The position numbers were made by a program, and so were the translations under genes. From positions 124,001 through 188,000 of the IMG/VR virus record IMGVR_UViG_3300049215_000529: a DNA stretch of 64,000 bases. One strand, written 5' to 3'. Positions 24,889 through 34,964 of the stretch are shown in pieces. Source of the stretch: a virus. Numbering within the stretch: the first letter of the stretch is position 1; every line of letters starts with the position of its first letter. The notes beneath the pieces are model-generated. The model was not told the DNA's origin, did no database searches, and saw only the letters and a program-made list of their open reading frames with translations.

Positions 24889-25752
24889 ATGTCGCGACCA
24901 AAACGAATTATCACCGAGCAAGAAAAACAAAAAATTGTGGCAGACTACAAAGCTGGCGTATCACTCAAAAAATTGCAAAAAGAAACGAAGTTGCAGCAGA
25001 AGCAACTGAAATTCATTCTTGACCAATTTGATGTTCCAATTCTAACAGCATATGAAACGCAGAGACGAAAAGCGATGTTAGAAGAACGAAACTATTTTGA
25101 CGAGTTAGACGCGCTTCAATGCTATGTGTTAGGGTTGATATTCGGTGATGGATGCGTTCATTACAATCCTAAAAGATACAAATATGCTACAACGATTGTT
25201 AGCAATGATATGGATATCTTAGAAAGTGCCAGACATTTATTAGGGACCAACTTTCCTATTACTAAGAGAAAGAAAGCCAAAGCTTATAACCTTGTCATCA
25301 ACTCCAAACATTTATGCCAAGAACTAATCAATAAGTTTCATCTACAAAGTCCCAAGAGTAGTAAATTGATTTTTCCTAACTTACCACAAGATATGTATCA
25401 GTTCTTCGTTTCGGGACTGTTGAGCACCGATGGGTGTGTCAGAATTGACGACCGCAGAAAAAATCAATCATGTGGTATCGAGTTTTCCTATTCTTCTAAT
25501 TGTTTAGATTTCGTTCAAAAATTGCGTCATTATCTATCTAATACGCTTGATATCGCCGAAGATGGACATATCAAAACGATAAAGCGAAGTAAGAAACGAA
25601 AGAACCCCAACTACTCCTTGCGATACTCGGGAACCAATGCAACTAAGATATTAACTTGGATTTACGAAAATACCTCACCAATAACAAGATGTCAAAGAAA
25701 ATACGATATCTACCGTAATCATTTGGCTTGCGTTTCAAATTCTATAATATAG
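24889..25752 (+). CDS. LAGLIDADG homing endonuclease
   Basis: Start chosen at MSRPKRI (24889), after a GGAG site. N-terminal helix-turn-helix (ITEQEKQKIVADYKAG), then two LAGLIDADG-type helices: VLGLIFGDGC and FVSGLLSTDGC, each with the catalytic Asp. A single-chain, two-motif enzyme that cuts an asymmetric DNA site. It is the only protein gene here ending in TAG, which supports recent arrival. Its 3' end overlaps the convergent PARP gene by 34 nt. Confidence 0.85.
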   Translation: MSRPKRIITEQEKQKIVADYKAGVSLKKLQKETKLQQKQLKFILDQFDVPILTAYETQRRKAMLEERNYFDELDALQCYVLGLIFGDGCVHYNPKRYKYATTIVSNDMDILESARHLLGTNFPITKRKKAKAYNLVINSKHLCQELINKFHLQSPKSSKLIFPNLPQDMYQFFVSGLLSTDGCVRIDDRRKNQSCGIEFSYSSNCLDFVQKLRHYLSNTLDIAEDGHIKTIKRSKKRKNPNYSLRYSGTNATKILTWIYENTSPITRCQRKYDIYRNHLACVSNSII

Positions 25753-27203
25753 CGGATACAATGTTGTTGTTCTGGTCCACTTGGCGTATATGTAATCAAT
25801 TCTTCATTATATAGTGACCCGCCTGTTTTAGCCCAAACACTATGTGCTGGGTTAATATTCTTCTTGGTATAGAAGTGAGACTGTTGCGTGATCTTTTGAT
25901 TTCCAAAAGCCACATCTGCTAAAAAGAGATATGCTGTTTTATTTGTTCCTTGAGCCCAGTAGCTACCTCTAACATCACAATAATTCATACTCTTGGTAGA
26001 ATTGGTTGCCCAGTAGATTCCATCCCCAAATGCAGACCCAGCATGGATAACGCCAGAAGGACGAATCAAAAGACCTTTGGTTGTGATACCAATCATGTTT
26101 GCACGACGAGTACCGTGCCATGCAGGAAGAACGTTTGCCTTCTTATAAAGGGCATCCATTTCTTTGGTAATGTCAATACGTTCTTTTACCCACTTAGCAT
26201 ATACTTCAGAAGGAGTGTATTTGCCACATTCCTTAGCAATCTTCTCGGAAGCTTCCATCCAATGCTTGTCTTCATCGTGACGAGCAACACGGAAAACTTT
26301 ATGAGTCTTTAGTTTGCCCAAGCCACCATGATTGCTTGCACGGGTACCATGTAGCATGTTATCAATCCACTTGAACACCGGATCGGAAGGATCAACGTAC
26401 TCCAAATCAGCTTTCAAAGTCGCATACTGCGAATCTACTGCGCTCTTCTTGGAGATAACTGCTTGAACGTTCTTTGCGTCAGCAAAGACGTCGAGAATGT
26501 CGAAAGCTTTATTGAGCTTATCGTCGTCGTCCAAACGTAATACGTCAGCATCAATCTTACGAGGGAGGACGTGAGGAATGTTAGAGTAGTATTGGCTGGT
26601 AAGCTTATTCAACTCCTTGACGTCAGGCTTCTTGACGTGGATTTGCTTACGAGCTTCATCCAGAATTTGTTTGGCGAAATCAATTTGGGTTAACGACAAT
26701 TGACCCAATGGACACTTGTTGGTATCAAGGTTCAATTCAACGAACTCTTGTGTAACGCCGAACCAAGTACGAACTAAGTCCTGCACTTGCGCATGAAGTT
26801 TACTAGCCGATTCGTCTTTCTCAGTGACAGTTGCGCCCAATCGTTTGAGAGCTTCCACAGAAACGGTAGAGTCTACTTTAGATTTACCCATATCAGAGCC
26901 AACGTCAGCCTTAACCAACTTGACTTCAACATAGCCCTTTTTGGTTTTGGACTTGATAATCTTCTCGGCTTCTTTTTCGGCATCAGCCTTATCTTCGCAG
27001 ACACGATACTCTTTGGCGCCAGAAACACCAACACGCCCATACTGCGTATAGATATAGTACTTACCATCATTGGATTCAATCAACTCCAAGTTGTAATACT
27101 TGTTATTGTTATTGATGATGTCAGTAAAATTTAGAGTATAACGCTTAAAAACGTCTTTGATGGAAACTTGAAGTTCATCTTCTCTGATAACAGGCTTAGC
27201 CAT
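25719..27203 (-). CDS. WGR-PARP: DNA-damage-type poly/mono-ADP-ribosyltransferase
   Basis: Start at MAKPVIRED (27203), giving 494 residues. Domain order: WGR-like domain (about 20-95, YTQYGRVGVSG), helical PARP regulatory domain (about 135-255), then the catalytic fold (275-494). The H-Y-E triad is present: His363 in AWHGTRR, Tyr397 in GDGIYWATNSTK, Glu467 in LYNEELITY, as in eukaryotic PARP1-3. It uses NAD+ to attach ADP-ribose to targets; the Glu suggests chain-forming ability (inference). Starts inside the 3' end of a membrane protein gene. Very rare in phages, and fits the NAD/ADP-ribose genes nearby. Confidence 0.92.
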   Translation of the reverse strand: MAKPVIREDELQVSIKDVFKRYTLNFTDIINNNNKYYNLELIESNDGKYYIYTQYGRVGVSGAKEYRVCEDKADAEKEAEKIIKSKTKKGYVEVKLVKADVGSDMGKSKVDSTVSVEALKRLGATVTEKDESASKLHAQVQDLVRTWFGVTQEFVELNLDTNKCPLGQLSLTQIDFAKQILDEARKQIHVKKPDVKELNKLTSQYYSNIPHVLPRKIDADVLRLDDDDKLNKAFDILDVFADAKNVQAVISKKSAVDSQYATLKADLEYVDPSDPVFKWIDNMLHGTRASNHGGLGKLKTHKVFRVARHDEDKHWMEASEKIAKECGKYTPSEVYAKWVKERIDITKEMDALYKKANVLPAWHGTRRANMIGITTKGLLIRPSGVIHAGSAFGDGIYWATNSTKSMNYCDVRGSYWAQGTNKTAYLFLADVAFGNQKITQQSHFYTKKNINPAHSVWAKTGGSLYNEELITYTPSGPEQQHCIRYIIEFETQAK

Positions 27204-27567
27204 TTTTAACCTTGGTTCGTTTACGTGGTTGAGGTGCCTCAAGTGGAGGCTCGGGCTCTGACGCCAGTGGCGCCGTGAGCCTCGTCAAAATCAAGTCCAT
27301 TATAAGGCTGATCATGCCGCCAGCAAGACCCCAGCAAATTAATAAATTGAGGCTCCATATTTTTTCGTGCAATAAATAGACGAACCAACCACAATGGAAA
27401 CCAAGGCAGAAATAACAATCCAGTAATTTATAAAAGAATGTACCCACATGAGGGTTTTTAAAGAGTTCATTACGGGCTCTTGCCATCAAACCCCAGGGAC
27501 CGTCTGATTCTTTAATAAAGAAAGCTAGACCAAAAATGGCACCAACAACAATTATGAAATCCAACAT
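27196..27567 (-). CDS. DUF1360-like membrane protein
   Basis: 123 residues; N-terminal hydrophobic segment, a second segment around 60-85 and the motif LLDCYFCLGFHCGW typical of DUF1360-type small membrane proteins. C-terminal tail is Pro/Glu-rich then basic. Overlaps the PARP start by 8 nt. Confidence 0.6.
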   Translation of the reverse strand: MLDFIIVVGAIFGLAFFIKESDGPWGLMARARNELFKNPHVGTFFYKLLDCYFCLGFHCGWFVYLLHEKIWSLNLLICWGLAGGMISLIMDLILTRLTAPLASEPEPPLEAPQPRKRTKVKNG

Positions 27568-27570
27568 TTA

Positions 27571-28224
27571 TTACACTCGATTCATGCAGTCAGTATAATC
27601 CAATACAGTGTCACCATATTGAACCTTTTGATACACATTAAAAGACTTCGCCGTGTATCCTCTGCCCTCTTGATCGCGAATAAAACTCCTCAATCGTGGA
27701 GAGGCTTTCATATCATACTTCTTCAATGCAACCAAAGATTTAGAAACACAAAGATACGGGTATGGATTGGGCTCGTAAACAATATCAAGAACCCTTGATT
27801 CCATTGCTTTAGTAAAGCCTTTGTCCAAAATTGCTTTATCATCTAGGCAATAAGCAACAGCATCTACATTCAAGAAGACTGTCTGTGGAATGGTCTCTAA
27901 TTTTTTAGAGAATTTGGGATCATTTCCAAATGCCCAAGTAGAATCCAGATTCCAAATATCAAATTCAACCTTGTCAAGAGTTAACTTGTAGCCGCCAAAA
28001 CGATTCTTTTTGGCTTTGTATTTAATCAAAGCATCTAAAGCCTGAGATGGACAGTCAACTACTACATCAATGTCACGAGGTTGATTACCAAAAGACCAAT
28101 CTCTAACCGCACCACCGAAGACTGCTGCCTTCCCCCAACTCTTAACCTCTTCTAACAGCTGAGAAATTTTAGGATTCTCACAAAGCTTTACCAAATTTGA
28201 CTGAGTTGATTCTGCTAAATTCAT
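27571..28224 (-). CDS. PolyA-polymerase/CCA-enzyme head-domain nucleotidyltransferase
   Basis: 217 residues. Catalytic pattern FGGAVRDW (36-43) and RDIDVVVD with the metal-binding Asp pair, as in the head domain of tRNA nucleotidyltransferases and polyA polymerases. It lacks the long RNA-binding tail, so it is probably a small RNA or nucleotide modifying enzyme. Could act in tRNA 3' repair; the tRNAs here encode CCA already. Confidence 0.75.
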   Translation of the reverse strand: MNLAESTQSNLVKLCENPKISQLLEEVKSWGKAAVFGGAVRDWSFGNQPRDIDVVVDCPSQALDALIKYKAKKNRFGGYKLTLDKVEFDIWNLDSTWAFGNDPKFSKKLETIPQTVFLNVDAVAYCLDDKAILDKGFTKAMESRVLDIVYEPNPYPYLCVSKSLVALKKYDMKASPRLRSFIRDQEGRGYTAKSFNVYQKVQYGDTVLDYTDCMNRV

Positions 28225-28562
28225 CTATGATGCCCTCCATGAAAGTTTCCTCGATATCCTCCACCACTACGACCATACCAACCACGATGATAGTATTCGT
28301 GATATCTTGGAAAGCCTCCACGATAATAACTACCATGCCACCAATAACCGTGTGGTCCAATCCAAGCACTGAAATGCGTGTCCCAATAAACAACTCCATC
28401 AGGAGTTTCATAATATTGTACATTACATAATTCGCGGCAACCATAATCATCGCAAATAGTAGTACAACCATATTGATATGCGATGTTTGGATTGGATGGA
28501 TCGATAACGTATTCCGCACATCCAGACAAAATCATAATCAAGCTAAACAAAAAATACTTCAT
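28221..28562 (-). CDS. Lipoprotein rich in Tyr/His/Gly, 113 aa
   Basis: Signal MKYFLFSLIMILSGC with lipobox LSGC. Mature part has two Cys clusters (YGCTTICDDYGCRELC) and a long Tyr/Trp/His/Gly tail (about 65-113). Envelope location predicted. Unknown role. Overlaps the polyA-head gene start (ATGA). Confidence 0.7.
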   Translation of the reverse strand: MKYFLFSLIMILSGCAEYVIDPSNPNIAYQYGCTTICDDYGCRELCNVQYYETPDGVVYWDTHFSAWIGPHGYWWHGSYYRGGFPRYHEYYHRGWYGRSGGGYRGNFHGGHHR

Positions 28563-28563
28563 C

Positions 28564-29382
28564 TTAGCTCCCCATAGTAGAAAGAATGATTAGTTCATTC
28601 TTATGTTTCCAATTTTCTTTCTTACCATTGATGCAATAGCGGGCGGCTAGGTCAATAACTTGCTTTGACTTATACATCTGCCGCGTCTCATAACAGTCAT
28701 CGTAAGAAAGAACCCAATTGGTTCTGTTTTCTAGAATCTTTGCCAGATTTTCATGCTCCTGGGGCTTCATAGTCTCATGATAAAGGATGTTTCCTTTGAC
28801 GAAATATGGCGGGTCTAAGTAGACTGGCATGCTCATCTGAGTCAGCACAGGATAAGTCGCCACATCTTGATTGTCAACCGTAGTGCGCCCTGCTAATAAT
28901 TTGTGGCAGTGCAGTATTTTTGCCTTTAGTTTCTTGTAGTTATAGCGACAGTCAACTGTATATTTCGATTTTTGATCTTTACCACCGATGGGTCCGCTAT
29001 AAAAGATACCTGAAAAGGTGGTTCGATTGAAGAAGATAGCCTTGTAGGCACACTTAATTTCGTCCCGTGTATCCTCTTCACGTAATTTATAAAATAGTTC
29101 TAGCGTCGGGACAGCCTCCATGAGCTTCAGCAGCTGGTCCAATTTATTGGTATCTGTGTCAGCCACGACCTTCCAGAAGCAATACATCCAATAATCTTTG
29201 TCATTGGCATACAATTGAACCTTAGGATACTTACGAGCAACCTCTAGAAGTACCGAACCCCCACCCACAAACACATCTGCAAAAGAACTCTGACCTTCCA
29301 TCATCTTATCCATATGTTCCATCAGTATCGGCAGTAGCTTATTTTTGGAACCAGGATATCGGAAGGGAGTTATAGTTGCCAT
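28564..29382 (-). CDS. dam: DNA adenine methyltransferase (D12 class, Dam-like)
   Basis: 272 residues. SAM-binding FRYPGSKNKLLP (7-18), FVGGGSVLLEVA, and catalytic YLDPPYF. N6-adenine methylation of a short site such as GATC is the usual activity of the class; the actual site is not deducible. It overlaps the upstream gene, a putative nuclease, by 13 nt, like a methylase/endonuclease pair. Confidence 0.9.
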   Translation of the reverse strand: MATITPFRYPGSKNKLLPILMEHMDKMMEGQSSFADVFVGGGSVLLEVARKYPKVQLYANDKDYWMYCFWKVVADTDTNKLDQLLKLMEAVPTLELFYKLREEDTRDEIKCAYKAIFFNRTTFSGIFYSGPIGGKDQKSKYTVDCRYNYKKLKAKILHCHKLLAGRTTVDNQDVATYPVLTQMSMPVYLDPPYFVKGNILYHETMKPQEHENLAKILENRTNWVLSYDDCYETRQMYKSKQVIDLAARYCINGKKENWKHKNELIILSTMGS

Positions 29383-29969
29383 AATTCGTTAGGATGCTTT
29401 AATAGGTCGTCGCAATATACGGCGACTTTGTTTCCGCGCAAGGACTGCTTCTTCATTTCTTTGAAAAGCTTCTTATCGTGCAACCATTGCACTTTAACAA
29501 TAGCTCTGATTGTACCAAATCTTTTTGGTACATTCAAAGAAACAAACGCTACATAGTGATTTGGATCAACTTCTTTAAAGACTCCAGTATCACAATCATA
29601 TTTTCCGCCATTACCAAATTGAAAAACCCAAGACTCACCGAAGCTGAGGGCAGATTCAATGTCTTGGGACTTGACAGCAACACGAATAGACGAGCCAGTA
29701 TCACTCAAATCAGGTGACCATGACTTATCTCTCTTATCATAAATGTTATGATCGGGTTTAGATAAGTTGGGAAGCGTAGCTACTAGCTTTTCGTAGACAC
29801 CCTCTTCACCAATCTTGCCGTTTCGAATATCTTTGACAATCTTTTCTACATCAAACTGATTGCGTCTAGCATATTTGTCAGCGCTCGTATTGACCGAAGC
29901 CTTGGCAAAGGTAACACACCTATCATAAACACCAGCATTAATTAAAAATTTTGGATCACTTATCGTCAT
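29370..29969 (-). CDS. Putative PD-(D/E)XK restriction-like endonuclease
   Basis: Start at MTISDPKFL (29969), preceded by an AGAGGA site; 199 residues. Pattern IGEEGVYEKL ... KPDHNIYDK ... WSPDL ... RVAVKSQDIE has the order E - PD - (D/E)xK expected of type II restriction nucleases, though the family was not identified. The 13-nt overlap with dam is the strongest hint. Could also be a DNA-binding protein of unknown kind. Confidence 0.5.
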   Translation of the reverse strand: MTISDPKFLINAGVYDRCVTFAKASVNTSADKYARRNQFDVEKIVKDIRNGKIGEEGVYEKLVATLPNLSKPDHNIYDKRDKSWSPDLSDTGSSIRVAVKSQDIESALSFGESWVFQFGNGGKYDCDTGVFKEVDPNHYVAFVSLNVPKRFGTIRAIVKVQWLHDKKLFKEMKKQSLRGNKVAVYCDDLLKHPNELWQL

Positions 29970-30002
29970 GGAAACATCCTCTGACGACATATACCGGCAG
30001 TC

Positions 30003-30263
30003 TTAGCCGTATTTTCTACAAGAATAACAAATCATAGAGCCATCTTTTTGATTAGGCTCAGCATATGGGTAAAGCTCTTTGCATTTTTTACAAACACAAC
30101 CTTCAGAATTCTTCTTTGGTTCCAAGTCTTTAATAAAATCAAAATCAAATGACTCTCCAAATGCCCAAGAATCATTGTCATCTTGACATTTTTGAACGTT
30201 CTGATGCATTGAACCAGAGTCAAGATCTATTAAATCCATTCCCATCATACATAAATAACACAT
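30003..30263 (-). CDS. Zinc-ribbon protein, 86 aa
   Basis: CYLC at 2-5 and CVCKKC plus CYSC in the C-terminal half. AAGGA ribosome-binding site before the ATG. Unknown function. Confidence 0.6.
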   Translation of the reverse strand: MCYLCMMGMDLIDLDSGSMHQNVQKCQDDNDSWAFGESFDFDFIKDLEPKKNSEGCVCKKCKELYPYAEPNQKDGSMICYSCRKYG

Positions 30264-30305
30264 TAAGTTGTCCTTTGTCTAGGTTTATGTATTGTAAGTA
30301 GCAGG

Positions 30306-31112
30306 TTAAATAAAGATATGTTCTTCATTCCTTACTGAATCATAGTACTTGGCGTTATTAACCTTGCATTCAATGTTACGAGAGACGTGAATCCAGCAAT
30401 CTGTATGAGTGTGTCCTGCCAAAACTGTAACATTTCTCTTCTTACGCTCACTCATAACCTTCTCAATAGCCTTTCCCAGCCTCAAATTGACATTATAAGG
30501 CAAGAAATATGGTTCCAGCAACGTTCCTTCATCACGAGTTGCTTCCTTCCAAGGAGGAAAGTGAGTGAGAATGTAGATGGTTTTGTAGTCTTGCTCTAGA
30601 GCTTTCTCTAACTTGTCCGCTAAAATTTCACAGCTTTGGTCTGCAAGGCTGCGAAAACGGTCGATGCAAGCATTAAAATCGGGCAGTTTCCTAAAATCTT
30701 CAGTCAAAAACCAATCAAAAGAGACTCTAAGATAGTTTGGGTTGCCCATTTGGGCATCATACCATCCCTCAGTCCCAATGATTGCGACCTCTGGTGTCAA
30801 TGAAATAACGTCAGAGCCGGTTAACCAAACTAGATTAGGATACTTTTTGCACAGCGCTCGGATCTTTTTATGCTGTTTAGAGATACTAGTGAAGTGATAA
30901 TCGTGATTGCCAAGTACAAAATAGATTGGACACTTGATAAACCGGGCTAATAACTTCAAATGCCAACATGTTAGGATGCCATTCGAGATATCTCCGGTAA
31001 GAAAAATTCCTTTGGGCTTTTCTTTCTTAATGTGTCTAATAAATTTAATCAGCGTCCAAGGCGCTACCTTATCAAGATGAGTGTCTGTGTACCAAAGATA
31101 TTTGTCCTTCAT
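30306..31112 (-). CDS. Metallophosphoesterase
   Basis: 268 residues with ordered motifs YTDTHLDK (8-15), LTGDISNG, LGNHDYHF, LTHFPPW and AGHTHTD. Calcineurin-like family; distant from the one at 19251. Substrate unknown. Confidence 0.85.
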   Translation of the reverse strand: MKDKYLWYTDTHLDKVAPWTLIKFIRHIKKEKPKGIFLTGDISNGILTCWHLKLLARFIKCPIYFVLGNHDYHFTSISKQHKKIRALCKKYPNLVWLTGSDVISLTPEVAIIGTEGWYDAQMGNPNYLRVSFDWFLTEDFRKLPDFNACIDRFRSLADQSCEILADKLEKALEQDYKTIYILTHFPPWKEATRDEGTLLEPYFLPYNVNLRLGKAIEKVMSERKKRNVTVLAGHTHTDCWIHVSRNIECKVNNAKYYDSVRNEEHIFI

Positions 31113-31165
31113 GCTTACACTCTATGCTGAAAACGGCAGATCACTACAAGAAAGTTACTTATTTG

Positions 31166-33040
31166 TTACTTGACCAAATCCAAAAACTCTTCTTCCGAAA
31201 TCAAGTTAGTGCCCAGCTTACGTGCAGCTTGCGCCTTTGAACTTGTGCTGCTAGGGTCAGCAATTACCAAGTAGGTAAGTCCTTTGCCCACAGAACTCTT
31301 AACATCAGCACCAGCCTCAGCCGCCATCTTCTCCAAGAGTGGGCGCTTGTTCTTCATAGCGCCAGTGAAACAGACTGACTTGCCAGTCATATTACCAATT
31401 ATTTTGGCTTTGACCTCTACTCCATTGTTAAGTAAGTCCAAAATCAATTTCTGATTGTGTCGCAAACCATCTGCCAAGAACTTTGCCTTGGTCGGACCAA
31501 CACCCGGCACTTGTTCAAAGGCTTCGGCATTGAGTTGCCCAAACTTCTCTAGTGTATCACAGCCCGCGTTCATGATTGCCTTGATTGTGCTTTGACCAAT
31601 CATCGGAATACTAAGGGCTCCAAGCAAAACTTCCAGACCAATCTCTTTGTTAGCCCATAGAATGTCCAAACACTTCTGCGCGGTCTTGTCCCCCAAGCGA
31701 TCTAGCTCAGAGATATCTGTTAGCTTCAAGGTGTATAGGTCAGCAACTGTAGTAACCTTCTTGGCATCCACTAGTTTCTCAACCAAAGAATCGCCCCACT
31801 CAAGTAGATTAAGCTCTTTGACCCAGTTCTTGATACGACCAATGACCTGTGCACGGCAACGTTTAGTGTTGCCACACATCAAATTCTCACCATCCATCTT
31901 GGTCAGACCGCCACATTCAGGGCAGAAGTGAGGCGCCTTGGCAACTTTGCCAGTACCCTTGACCAACTCTTCAATGCGAGGGATAACATCATTGGCTCGG
32001 GCAACCAAAACAGTTGCGCCGATATCCAACTTCAACTCTTCAATGTATGACATATTGTAGATGCTAGCTCGGGTGACTGTCGCGCCCACTAGTTGCACAG
32101 GATCAACCACAGCAACCGGAGTAATACGTCCGCTGTTACCTACTTGCCAAATGATATCACGAATGACTGACTCGCGAGCTTCGTTATCAAACTTGAAAGC
32201 AATAGCTCCCTTGGGTCGCATATCCTTGTCACCAAGTGCAAGTTGCTTCTCCATGTTGTCAACACGAATTACCAAGCCGTCGATATCGTAATCCAACTTG
32301 TCACGCTTGTCATCTTGATACTCTCGCCAATGCTTATTGACCATATCAGCATTCTTCATTACCCACCAGTTGGGGGTATCGAGGTCTTGATTGACGAGCC
32401 ATACGAATTGCAACTGCTCATTACCAAAGTCTACATCGCCTAGCACCTGATAGAACATGATGTTGAGCTTATCAACACCTACGCCATCCAAGCGCTTGCT
32501 GGTACCAGAGGCTGCATTACGAGGATTAGCCTTGTCAGCAAAGTATTGCTTGTGGTTGCTCCTGGTCATGATAATTTCGCCACGCAAGGAACCAGTAAAC
32601 TTGTCTTTCAGATGAGACCGAACACCACCCATCTTAACAACGTTGACTGTAATGTCTTCACCAGTCTCGCCATCACCACGAGTAATGGCTTGTACGAGGC
32701 TACCCTTTTCGTAAATCAGCTCGATGGATAGACCGTCAAGCTTCTCAGTAACGAAAAGTTTGCCATCAGGGTAAGTATCTTCAACCCATTTGGACAGCTC
32801 GGCAGGTGTATTGACTTTATCCAATGAGCCCATGGGGATTTGATGCTTGGCTTTCTTCCATTCAGAAGGGACGATAGGAGCACCAATTGCAGTGACAGCC
32901 TTGCTGGTAGGGTCTAAAGTTCGCAATTCATCTACCCAGGCATCGTATACCTTATCCGAAACAGAGGGTTGATGGTTGTAATAATCAGTGCGGGCTTGGA
33001 AAATCTTGTTTTCTAGCTCTTTGATACGATCCTTCGTCAT
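31166..33040 (-). CDS. ligA: NAD+-dependent DNA ligase
   Basis: 624 residues against about 670 in bacteria. Domain Ia (YYNHQPSVSDKVYD, 20-33, binds NMN part), adenylation Lys100 in EKLDGLS, OB fold, Zn finger (CPECGG ... CGNTKRC), helix-hairpin-helix region and C-terminal BRCT (FTGAMKNKRP ...). Seals DNA nicks using NAD+ and releases NMN, which NadM-Nudix here could turn back to NAD+. Has its own strong promoter at 33120-33148. Confidence 0.95.
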   Translation of the reverse strand: MTKDRIKELENKIFQARTDYYNHQPSVSDKVYDAWVDELRTLDPTSKAVTAIGAPIVPSEWKKAKHQIPMGSLDKVNTPAELSKWVEDTYPDGKLFVTEKLDGLSIELIYEKGSLVQAITRGDGETGEDITVNVVKMGGVRSHLKDKFTGSLRGEIIMTRSNHKQYFADKANPRNAASGTSKRLDGVGVDKLNIMFYQVLGDVDFGNEQLQFVWLVNQDLDTPNWWVMKNADMVNKHWREYQDDKRDKLDYDIDGLVIRVDNMEKQLALGDKDMRPKGAIAFKFDNEARESVIRDIIWQVGNSGRITPVAVVDPVQLVGATVTRASIYNMSYIEELKLDIGATVLVARANDVIPRIEELVKGTGKVAKAPHFCPECGGLTKMDGENLMCGNTKRCRAQVIGRIKNWVKELNLLEWGDSLVEKLVDAKKVTTVADLYTLKLTDISELDRLGDKTAQKCLDILWANKEIGLEVLLGALSIPMIGQSTIKAIMNAGCDTLEKFGQLNAEAFEQVPGVGPTKAKFLADGLRHNQKLILDLLNNGVEVKAKIIGNMTGKSVCFTGAMKNKRPLLEKMAAEAGADVKSSVGKGLTYLVIADPSSTSSKAQAARKLGTNLISEEEFLDLVK

Positions 33041-33119
33041 TTTCTATCACCTTTTAGAGGCGGGTAAGTGCAATCCAGGTAAAAATCAGGGCTTCGGATA
33101 CACCTTCCCTCGCCCATCA

Positions 33120-33148
33120 AATATAGGCATTCGCAGCGTCCATGTCAA
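33120..33148 (-). promoter_or_regulatory. Strong sigma70-type promoter for ligA
   Basis: Minus strand: TTGACA (33143-33148), 17-bp spacer, TATATT (33120-33125). Leaves a 5' leader of about 70 nt before the ligA ATG. Confidence 0.75.
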
Positions 33149-33168
33149 GTTGGCACGGATCTTGCCGG

Positions 33169-33708
33169 TTACTTTTCCTTGGGCTGCTTCATGTACACGA
33201 ATGGGGCTGCAACACCTGCACTAAAATGAGCGGCAGCCTCCAAAGCAACCTTCATTCTGTACTTGGGGTCCTTGCCTACAGTAGTATACAATGAACCAAG
33301 AGCTAAATTAGAGCCACATCCAACTGCGGCATATTGATTGATTGGTTTGCCAACTTGGAAATCACTATCTACAGTATAGAGTGTACCCTTATACCCCACT
33401 AAAAAGGAACCGCCAGAGGATTCTGTGCCATACCCATTTTCAACGAAACACTTAATGGCAGTATCGATGAAGTCAGTGACCATGTATTTCATATCATCCA
33501 TGTGCACCGTCTGTTTCGGCGGGCTAAGTTTGTATCTCAACAGTTGTCCCATACGAAATGAGGTTGTAAAGCCCATAATGAAAGGACCGTTGATAAATAC
33601 CTTTTCGTCCGCTCTAAGAGTAATAGATAGCTCGCTTGCATTAACTCCAGCACTATCACCACCAATATACACGTTGCCTTTGTCTACTAACCCAACAATA
33701 CAAGTCAT
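33169..33708 (-). CDS. Proteasome/HslV-like Ntn hydrolase
   Basis: 179 residues with the fold signature of proteasome beta subunits and HslV: N-terminal MTCIVGL, GNVYIGGDSAGV and a central FLVGYKGTLYTVDSDF. After Met removal Thr2 would be the nucleophile, with Cys3 next. No HslU ATPase seen in the window. Role in protein turnover or virion processing is open. Short for HslV plus tail. Confidence 0.7.
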   Translation of the reverse strand: MTCIVGLVDKGNVYIGGDSAGVNASELSITLRADEKVFINGPFIMGFTTSFRMGQLLRYKLSPPKQTVHMDDMKYMVTDFIDTAIKCFVENGYGTESSGGSFLVGYKGTLYTVDSDFQVGKPINQYAAVGCGSNLALGSLYTTVGKDPKYRMKVALEAAAHFSAGVAAPFVYMKQPKEK

Positions 33709-33718
33709 GTAATTTCCT

Positions 33719-34354
33719 TTATCCTACGGTCGGCTCCTGTAGCTCGATAATGGTACTATATCGAGTAATCAGGTGCCTTATTTCATCTCTTACTACAGTG
33801 ATATTTGACAAATACATCGGAGGACAAATTTGCATCATCTGATCAAACAATGGAAAATACTTTTCCTTGGTTTCTTTAACTTGCTTTTTCTGGAATTCGG
33901 GAGTCGTTCCAGGAATCATTAAAGAACGTAGGTTGTCTAGGCGGTCGCAAGCCTTGAGGGCAAGTGCCTTCCAATTTTTACAGTTGTTTAGACGGTCAAG
34001 ATATCCCTCTTTAGGGACCTTGCTCAGGACCTTGACTAAGGATACTACTTCGGTTCCAAAGCAATGCTCTAATAGTTCTGGCGACAGGTCCTGACAATCC
34101 TCGATAGAGTCGTGAAGTAAAGCTGCAATAATCATGTCTTTATCCATGATTTTCATTTCATCCATTAGGACAATGGCAACTCGGCGAACGTGCTCGAAAT
34201 ATCGAGTAGGTTTTCCGTCCGTAAGTTCTTTTCTAGTCTGGGCACGATGCCCGAATTTGGCTAGAGTATATGCGAGTTTGACGTCAAGCTGATCCGAAGG
34301 GCTAAAGTAAGGTCTAATTCTGGATTGAAACGTTTCTTTATTTTCGGTTGCCAT
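33719..34354 (-). CDS. SpoT/MESH1-like HD hydrolase
   Basis: Start at MATENKE (34354), 211 residues. HD-domain motifs: [18 protein letters not shown] and LLHDSIED, matching the (p)ppGpp hydrolase half of RelA/SpoT without a synthetase. Probably degrades alarmone (p)ppGpp, which would counter the host stringent response (inference). Start overlaps the 3' end of an HNH gene. Confidence 0.75.
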   Translation of the reverse strand: MATENKETFQSRIRPYFSPSDQLDVKLAYTLAKFGHRAQTRKELTDGKPTRYFEHVRRVAIVLMDEMKIMDKDMIIAALLHDSIEDCQDLSPELLEHCFGTEVVSLVKVLSKVPKEGYLDRLNNCKNWKALALKACDRLDNLRSLMIPGTTPEFQKKQVKETKEKYFPLFDQMMQICPPMYLSNITVVRDEIRHLITRYSTIIELQEPTVG

Positions 34355-34898
34355 ATAATTCAATTATCTCCTCAGCATATTTTAGTAAATCTTCTATTCT
34401 TTTACCGCAGGGCTGTTTTGTGCTCCAAAGTTCAAGATTTTCTAGCCTGTTATCATCCCTGTTGCCATTTTTATGATGAACATTCTCACTTTTTAAAAGA
34501 GATCTGCCCAAATATTTTTCCATAACGTATCTGTGTTCAAGAATATATTTACCATCTCTATATACTTTTCGGTAACCACCAGATTTTATTGAGCCATCTC
34601 TACCAGATTTATCAAACCTTTTGGTTCCTCTTAAAGGAATATTGTGCTCTTTTAATACAATGTACAGCTGTTCAGAACAGATTTTGAACTTGTTTTTGAT
34701 TTGATTTATAGTATTTTTCTTATCAAGATACAAATTAATCAATTTAGTTTTTTCACCTGGTTTCCACTGCCTTTGATTGTGAGCAATTCTAGTTGGCTTA
34801 TCAGTAGTTCCGTGACGTTTCCAGCGCCTATAATGCAAATCACATAAATCTCGCGCTACAACTTTTTTATTACAATCTGGTATATTACAAAACCTCAT
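34338..34898 (-). CDS. HNH homing endonuclease (H-N-H with N-terminal zinc module)
   Basis: Start at [10 protein letters not shown] (34898). N-terminal CxxxxC/CxxH zinc module, a helical DNA-binding segment, then [15 protein letters not shown] and [19 protein letters not shown], the standard phage HNH_3 core. Sits before the HD hydrolase gene. Confidence 0.85.
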   Translation of the reverse strand: MRFCNIPDCNKKVVARDLCDLHYRRWKRHGTTDKPTRIAHNQRQWKPGEKTKLINLYLDKKNTINQIKNKFKICSEQLYIVLKEHNIPLRGTKRFDKSGRDGSIKSGGYRKVYRDGKYILEHRYVMEKYLGRSLLKSENVHHKNGNRDDNRLENLELWSTKQPCGKRIEDLLKYAEEIIELYGNRK

Positions 34899-34964
34899 AC
34901 AAGTATGGGGCAATATTACCATAATTACGGACTATAATCCAGTCTCCATCTCTAGCCTATTTTT